Below are positions 59,406 to 64,000 of a stretch of DNA of 64,000 nucleotides, piece after piece. Every line of letters begins with the position of its first letter. Position 1 is the stretch's first letter. Origin of the DNA: Streptomyces odontomachi (GTDB lineage: Bacteria; Actinomycetota; Actinomycetes; Streptomycetales; Streptomycetaceae); NCBI RefSeq assembly GCF_024435355.1, contig NZ_JAMJWG010000013.1, forward strand, positions 62,001 through 126,000. The letters are read 5' to 3'. Both the position numbers and the translations under genes were made by a program. The notes beneath the pieces are model-generated. The model ran no database searches. It saw only the letters and a list, made by a program, of their open reading frames with translations, and was not told the origin of the DNA.

Positions 59406-62177
59406 TCACGGGCGCTTGGCCTTGGTGAAGCGGGTCGCCTCCGCCCGCGAAGGATCCTCCGGCCAGGGATGCTTCGGATACCGGCCGCGCAGCTCGGCCC
59501 GGACCGCCCGATAGCCCTCCTGCCAGAACGACGCGAGGTCCGTGGTGACCGCTGCCGGGCGGCCCGCCGGCGACAGCAGATGGACCAGGACCGGCACACC
59601 GGCCACCTCCGGCGTCCGCGCCAGACCGAACATCTCCTGCACCTTCACCGCCAGCACCGGTTGCCCGGGGTCCGCGTAGTCGACCCGGATCCGGGACCCG
59701 CTGGGCACCACGAGCCGTTCCGGCGCCAGGTCGTCCAGCCGGGCCGCCTCACCCGACGCCCAGGGCAGCAGCCGCCGCAGACAGGCACCCGCGTCGATCC
59801 GCGCCAGGTCCGCCCGCCGCCTGGCCTGCCCCAGCTCGGGCTCCAGCCATGCGCCGGCTCGCGCGACGAGCGCCCCATCCGACACATCGGGCCACCCCGG
59901 GCCGACGCCCCCTCCGCCGGCACCTCTGCCGCTTCCCCTTCCCGCGCTCGCGTTGCCCGCATGCTGCCCGCGGCCCTCGCCCACCTGCCCACCGGCGTCG
60001 CCCCGCTTCCCGTCATCGTCGTGGGCCACCGCCCGCCGGTGCAGGAACGCCAGCCGTTGCCGCAGTTCCCGGGCCTCCCGGGTCCAGCGCAGCAGGCCGA
60101 GGCCCTCGCGTTCCAGACCGGTCAGCAACGCGTCGCGTACCAGGGTGGGATCCGGCTCGCGCAAGGGGCGGGCCGCCAGCTCCACCGCGCCGAGCCGTTC
60201 GACCCGGCGGGCCACCACGTCGCCGTCGATCCAGCCGACCTCCTCACCCTCGCCGTACAGGGTGACCGCGGCCCGGCGCGCAGTGTCCTCGTCCACCGGC
60301 GCGGCCAGTCGCACGCGGGCGTGCGCCCGGTCCACGGGCCGGTCCGCCACCGCGACCGCCAGCCACGGCGCACCCCGCAGGGGCGACCCGTCCAAGAGCT
60401 CGGCGCCGGTACCGGACACCATCAGATAGGCGGCACCGCCCCGCGCCCTGGCCAGCCGCTCGGGGAACGCCAGAGCGGCAACCGCCCCGGCCGCCCGGTC
60501 GTCCCCGGGGCCCGGGCCCGGCCCATGCCCGGTGCCGTCCCCGGACTGCGGCTCGACTCGTGCCCGCGGCCCGGGAGAACCGGGTCGGGCGGGCGCCGAC
60601 GCGGGTCCCTGCGCGCCTCGGTCGTCGTCCTCGCCGCGCAGCGCCGCGGTCGCCGCCGACCTCAGCCGGTCCGCCTCCCGGCGCCAGCGGGCGGCGTACG
60701 CCTGGTCGCCAGGGCCCGCGCCGGGGCGGGCGGCGTCGCGGCGTGCGGTGCGCCAGGCGGCCGTCAGATCGTCGCCGTAGGAGCGCGGCGGCTCCTCACT
60801 CAGAAGGGCGACGATCTCGGCCGCGCGCCGCACCCCCACCTCGCGCGCCCCGTCGAGCAGCGCACGTGCCAGCCGGGGCGGCAGTCCGATGCGGGACAGT
60901 CGCACACCGCGCTGAGTGGCACGGCCCCGTTCGTCCACCGCGCCGATCGCCGTCAGAACCGCGCGGGCCGCCGCCAGCGCACCCGCGGGCGGCGCGTCCA
61001 GCAGGCCGAGCCCGGTGGCATCCGGGTCGCCCCAGCACGCTGCCTGGAGCGCGAACGCGGTCAGATCCGCCGTCCGGATCTCCGGTGTGGCGAACCGTGC
61101 CAGCCGGGCCTGCTCCGCCTCCGCCCAGCAGCGGTACACCGTGCCCGGCGCCTCACGGCCGGCCCGGCCCGCCCGCTGCCGCGCCGACGCCTGCGACGCC
61201 CGCACCGTCGTCAGCGCACCGAGTCCCCGCGCGTGATCCGTACGTGGTTCACGGGCGAGTCCCGAGTCGACCACGACCCGCACGCCCGGCACCGTCAGGC
61301 TCGACTCCGCGACGGACGTGGCCAGCACCACCCGCCGGCCCGTGCCACCGGTCAACACCGCGTCCTGCACCGCAGCGGGAGCCCGGCCGTGTACCTGGAG
61401 GACCTCGACGTCCGGCAGCGCCCCCAGCAGCCCGGCCACCCGGCCGATCTCGCCGACGCCCGGCAGGAAGCAGAGCACGTCGCCGTCGCGTTCCACGAGC
61501 GCCCTGCGCACCACCGACGCCACATGCGCCAGCAGCGCCGGATCCACGGCCATCCCGTGCGGCGGCCGGACCGGCGCGGAGGGCGGTGCCCACACCGTCT
61601 CGACGGGATGCGCGACGCCCTCGGCCTCGATCACCGGCGCGCCGCCCAGCAGCCGCGCCCAGCCCTCGGCGTCCGTCGTCGCCGAGGCCGCCACCAGACG
61701 CAGCTCGGGCCGCAGCGCCGCCCGCACGTCCAGCAGGAAAGCGGCCACCGTGTCGGCGTCCAGATGCCGCTCATGGCACTCGTCGAGGACGACGGCGTCG
61801 ACCCCTGCCAGCTCCTGGTCGTGTTGCAACCGTTGCAGCAGGACACCGGTCGTGACGACCTCCACGCACGCGTCCGGACCGACCACCCGCTCGCCACGGA
61901 CCGTGTACCCCACCCGCCCGCCGACCCGCTCACCGAGCAGCCACGCCATCCGCCGGGCGGCGGCACGGGCCGCGATGCGCCGCGGCTCGGCTACGACGAC
62001 GCGCCGCACCGGCCCGCCGTCCGCCAGCAGCCCGGCCAGCGCCAGGGGCACGAAGGTCGTCTTGCCGGTCCCGGGCGGCGCGCACAACACCGCGGTGCCG
62101 TGCCCCTCCAACGCCGCGTCGAGCGAAGGCTGGGCGGCAGCCACCGGCAACTGATCGAGAACGTCACGCCGTATCAC
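59406..62177 (-). CDS. hrpB: ATP-dependent helicase HrpB
   Basis: 923 residues, a DEAH/RHA-type helicase. Motif I is APPGTGKTT, motif Ia VVAEPRRIAARAAARR, motif II DECH, motif III SATTD, and motif VI QRAGRAGREAPG; the C-terminal HrpB-specific region (ASGEAARLDDLAPERLVVPS, then SPAGRPAAVTTDLASFW) is present. An insertion of low-complexity Gly/Pro/Arg residues (about 530-575) and another (about 770-800) lengthen it compared with E. coli. The start is GTG 62177. The role in RNA metabolism is not defined in streptomycetes. Confidence 0.94.
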   Translation of the reverse strand: MIRRDVLDQLPVAAAQPSLDAALEGHGTAVLCAPPGTGKTTFVPLALAGLLADGGPVRRVVVAEPRRIAARAAARRMAWLLGERVGGRVGYTVRGERVVGPDACVEVVTTGVLLQRLQHDQELAGVDAVVLDECHERHLDADTVAAFLLDVRAALRPELRLVAASATTDAEGWARLLGGAPVIEAEGVAHPVETVWAPPSAPVRPPHGMAVDPALLAHVASVVRRALVERDGDVLCFLPGVGEIGRVAGLLGALPDVEVLQVHGRAPAAVQDAVLTGGTGRRVVLATSVAESSLTVPGVRVVVDSGLAREPRTDHARGLGALTTVRASQASARQRAGRAGREAPGTVYRCWAEAEQARLARFATPEIRTADLTAFALQAACWGDPDATGLGLLDAPPAGALAAARAVLTAIGAVDERGRATQRGVRLSRIGLPPRLARALLDGAREVGVRRAAEIVALLSEEPPRSYGDDLTAAWRTARRDAARPGAGPGDQAYAARWRREADRLRSAATAALRGEDDDRGAQGPASAPARPGSPGPRARVEPQSGDGTGHGPGPGPGDDRAAGAVAALAFPERLARARGGAAYLMVSGTGAELLDGSPLRGAPWLAVAVADRPVDRAHARVRLAAPVDEDTARRAAVTLYGEGEEVGWIDGDVVARRVERLGAVELAARPLREPDPTLVRDALLTGLEREGLGLLRWTREARELRQRLAFLHRRAVAHDDDGKRGDAGGQVGEGRGQHAGNASAGRGSGRGAGGGGVGPGWPDVSDGALVARAGAWLEPELGQARRRADLARIDAGACLRRLLPWASGEAARLDDLAPERLVVPSGSRIRVDYADPGQPVLAVKVQEMFGLARTPEVAGVPVLVHLLSPAGRPAAVTTDLASFWQEGYRAVRAELRGRYPKHPWPEDPSRAEATRFTKAKRP

Positions 62178-62391
62178 GGGCCCCAGTCTTCCGGACCGCA
62201 GGGAGCCGGTTCACGACGGTGCACGGGCCGGCGCGACGACACCGCTGCTCGGACCGAACGGAACACCCGGCTGCGCACCGCCTGACCCTGCGGCGCCGTA
62301 TAGACCCACGGTTCGGGATCCGGCCGGCCTGCGCCCCGCAGCGGCCCGCCCCGAGCCGGCCCCGGCCGCCTCCGGAGGCGGCCAGAATGCG

Positions 62392-63336
62392 TCAGCCTTC
62401 GCAGTCCTCGCACACGAATACGGCCGTCCCCGGGATCAGGTTCCCCCGCAGCGGCGACCAGCCGCCCCACTCCTGGCTGTTCCAGGCCGGCCACTCCGGT
62501 TCCACCAGGTCGACCAGGCGGAAGCCGGCGGCGACCACGTCCCGTACCCGGTCGCCGAGCGTCCGGTGGTGCTCCACGTACACCGCGCGCCCCTGCTCGT
62601 CCTGTTCCACATACGGCGTGCGGTCGAAGTACGACGCGGACACCGACAGGCCCTCGGGCCCCGGCTCGTCCGGGAACGCCCAGCGGATCGGATGGGTGAC
62701 AGAGAAGACGAACCGTCCCCCCGGCCGCAGCACCCTCCGCACCTCCCGCAGCACCCGCACCGGATCAGCGACGAACGGCAGCGCCCCGTAGGCGGAACAC
62801 GCCAGGTCGAAGCTGCCGTCCGCGAACGGCAGCGCCCCCGCATCCGCCTGCACCAGACGGACACCGGAACCTGCCGGGGCGCCCGCACCGGCGCCGGGGC
62901 CGCCCGCAGCGCCCGTTCCCGCGCGCTCCGCGCCGGCGAGCCGCAGCGCGTGCTGGAGCTGCCGGAAGGAGAGGTCGAGGGCGACCGGGCGGGCGCCCTG
63001 CGCGGCCAGCCAGCGCGCGCACTGCGCCGCGCCCGCGCCCAGCTCCAGCACGCTCTTGCCACGGAGCGTTCCGGCCGGCCCCAGCAGCCGTGCCGCCGCC
63101 TCGTCGAGGCCCTCAGGGCCCCACACGAAACGGTCGTGACCCAGGAAGTCGCCGTGCTCGCGCTGGTAGTCATCGGCGTTCTGATCCCACCAACCGCGGT
63201 TGGCGCGGCTGCTCTCCGTCGCCGTGGCGACACGGCGCGTGGCCTCAGGCTCGAACGGCTCGAACGGCTCGAAAGCATCGCTCGCGCGATCTTGGGGCAC
63301 TTCGGTCACATCGCGCTCTTGGATGATGGGCTCCAT
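62392..63336 (-). CDS. Class I SAM-dependent methyltransferase
   Basis: 314 residues. Motif I is SVLELGAGAAQCARWLA (residues about 93-109), motif II VALDLSFRQLQHAL, and LVQADAGALPFADGSFDLAC is the post-I acidic region. The N terminus has a small repeat FEPFEPFEPE, and a Gly/Ala-rich insert (about 139-157) sits in the Rossmann fold. Ends with FVCEDCEG. The substrate is unknown; the general type is that of methyltransferase domain 11/25 proteins. Divergent from rpsA. Confidence 0.88.
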   Translation of the reverse strand: MEPIIQERDVTEVPQDRASDAFEPFEPFEPEATRRVATATESSRANRGWWDQNADDYQREHGDFLGHDRFVWGPEGLDEAAARLLGPAGTLRGKSVLELGAGAAQCARWLAAQGARPVALDLSFRQLQHALRLAGAERAGTGAAGGPGAGAGAPAGSGVRLVQADAGALPFADGSFDLACSAYGALPFVADPVRVLREVRRVLRPGGRFVFSVTHPIRWAFPDEPGPEGLSVSASYFDRTPYVEQDEQGRAVYVEHHRTLGDRVRDVVAAGFRLVDLVEPEWPAWNSQEWGGWSPLRGNLIPGTAVFVCEDCEG

Positions 63337-63746
63337 CGTCGTATTCTCCGGTCGGACCCAGGCGGCCGTGCCCGTGGTGCGACGCGCCGGGGCCGGCGGC
63401 TGTTGTGTGCCCGTGCGGCAAGTGTGGCCTGAGGCAACGGGAAGTGTGCCGGGTATGCGGCGATCTGCCCCGGGTGTGCCTCTTCGTGCATTGACCCTGT
63501 CCGGCTGCCCCCGTATGCTACAAGTTGCGCTGCGGGCCTGCGCGCTTCAGACAGAGCAGGCTGCGCTCGCATCTGTTGTATGTCCCCTCGGTTGTCGAGG
63601 CGCATTCTGGTTCCTCCCGGTTCTTGGGCGACCCGGTGGGAGGTGGGAGCGCGTCTCCAGGCTGTCCGGCTTCTACAGAGCGAAAACGGCTCTCGGCGTA
63701 ATGCAGTACCTACGACTTCAATGTCCGTACCGGAGCCCTTTCCCAC
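63337..63746. other. Divergent promoter region and rpsA leader
   Basis: 410 bases without a supported gene. It holds the rpsA promoter (63491-63519) and a leader of about 220 bases. The leader has an AGAGC-GAAAACG-GCTCT stem (63677-63693) and a pyrimidine-rich stretch just before the ATG. No clear Shine-Dalgarno precedes rpsA (CGGAGCCC at 63732-63739 is the closest). Confidence 0.6.
63491..63519 (+). promoter_or_regulatory. Vegetative promoter of rpsA
   Basis: TTGACC (63491-63496) and TATGCT (63514-63519) are separated by exactly 17 bases, an almost ideal HrdB-type promoter. Transcription should begin near 63526. Confidence 0.8.
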
Positions 63747-64000
63747 ATGACGAGCAGCACCGAGACCACCGCCACCACCCCGCAGGTAGCGGTCAACGAC
63801 ATCGGTAACGAGGATGCCTTCCTCGCCGCGATCGACGAGACGATCAAGTACTTCAACGACGGCGACATCGTCGACGGCGTCATCGTGAAGGTCGACCGGG
63901 ACGAGGTCCTGCTCGACATCGGTTACAAGACCGAGGGCGTGATTCCGTCCCGCGAGCTTTCGATCAAGCACGACGTCGACCCGAACGAGGTCGTGGCCGT
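63747..64000 (+). CDS. rpsA: 30S ribosomal protein S1 (5' part)
   Basis: The first 84 codons before the window ends. After a Thr-rich N terminus come VAVNDIGNEDAFLAAIDETI, KYFNDGDIVDGVIVKVDRDE and VLLDIGYKTEGVIPSRELS, the opening of the first S1 RNA-binding repeat. The protein unfolds and binds mRNA on the small subunit. The long leader could allow S1 autoregulation, which is known in E. coli. Confidence 0.96.
   Translation, partial: MTSSTETTATTPQVAVNDIGNEDAFLAAIDETIKYFNDGDIVDGVIVKVDRDEVLLDIGYKTEGVIPSRELSIKHDVDPNEVVA

Overview
The window is a high-G+C (mostly GC third codon position) stretch of an actinobacterial chromosome, almost certainly Streptomyces: priA replaces hisA and trpF, trpM sits between trpC and trpB, short HGxxPAAW and DUF2752 membrane proteins lie in the trp neighbourhood, PolA lacks its proofreading residues, and many start codons sit directly behind a -10-like hexamer. 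Most of it is core metabolism and housekeeping. I see no prophage, integrase, transposase or CRISPR array.

Layout. 1-663 is G/T-rich non-coding DNA. 664-6714 is the his operon (hisD, hisC, hisB, a 54-aa membrane protein, hisH, priA, a RidA-family gene, hisF), tightly overlapped except for a 220-bp tandem-repeat insert between hisC and hisB. 6769-8739 holds an ArsR-type regulator and an MFS exporter behind a 54-bp palindrome. 9529-17470 is the hisI/trp region: hisI, trpE, a Trp-associated membrane protein, small membrane proteins, trpC, trpM, trpB, trpA. PriA serves both pathways, so the two blocks are linked; hisG, hisE, trpD and trpG are not here. 17643-20911 carries a membrane thioredoxin-fold protein, lgt and a VIT1/CCC1-type transporter. 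21526-27649 is gltBD (glutamate synthase).

27949-41729 is more mixed: a YeeE/YedE sulfur transporter with a possible Cys-sensing leader peptide, a zinc-ribbon metallopeptidase, chorismate mutase, acetyltransferases, pepN, a two-gene amino-acid decarboxylase / N-hydroxylase cassette of siderophore type, a TAT-exported 5'-nucleotidase and a sulfotransferase. 41967-50352 has pyk, a tRNA with CAA anticodon, an ANTAR response regulator and the livKHMGF branched-chain amino acid ABC transporter. 50856-64000 has a thioesterase, a formate-dehydrogenase-like molybdoenzyme, polA, a secreted lytic transglycosylase, hrpB, a methyltransferase and the start of rpsA.

Non-coding DNA is the most unusual part. 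One dispersed repeat (core GGGGCGCGGGGAACTGCGCG, usually next to a GGCGCC-type hairpin) recurs eight times at transcription-unit ends. Two of its copies form a 78-bp inverted repeat that appears to have displaced the start of trpM. The 110-bp tandem unit at hisC-hisB duplicates the hisB start and makes a chain of ATGA-coupled mini-ORFs. Strong terminator hairpins follow hisF, trpA, lgt, the VIT1 gene, the N-hydroxylase, pyk and the lytic transglycosylase.
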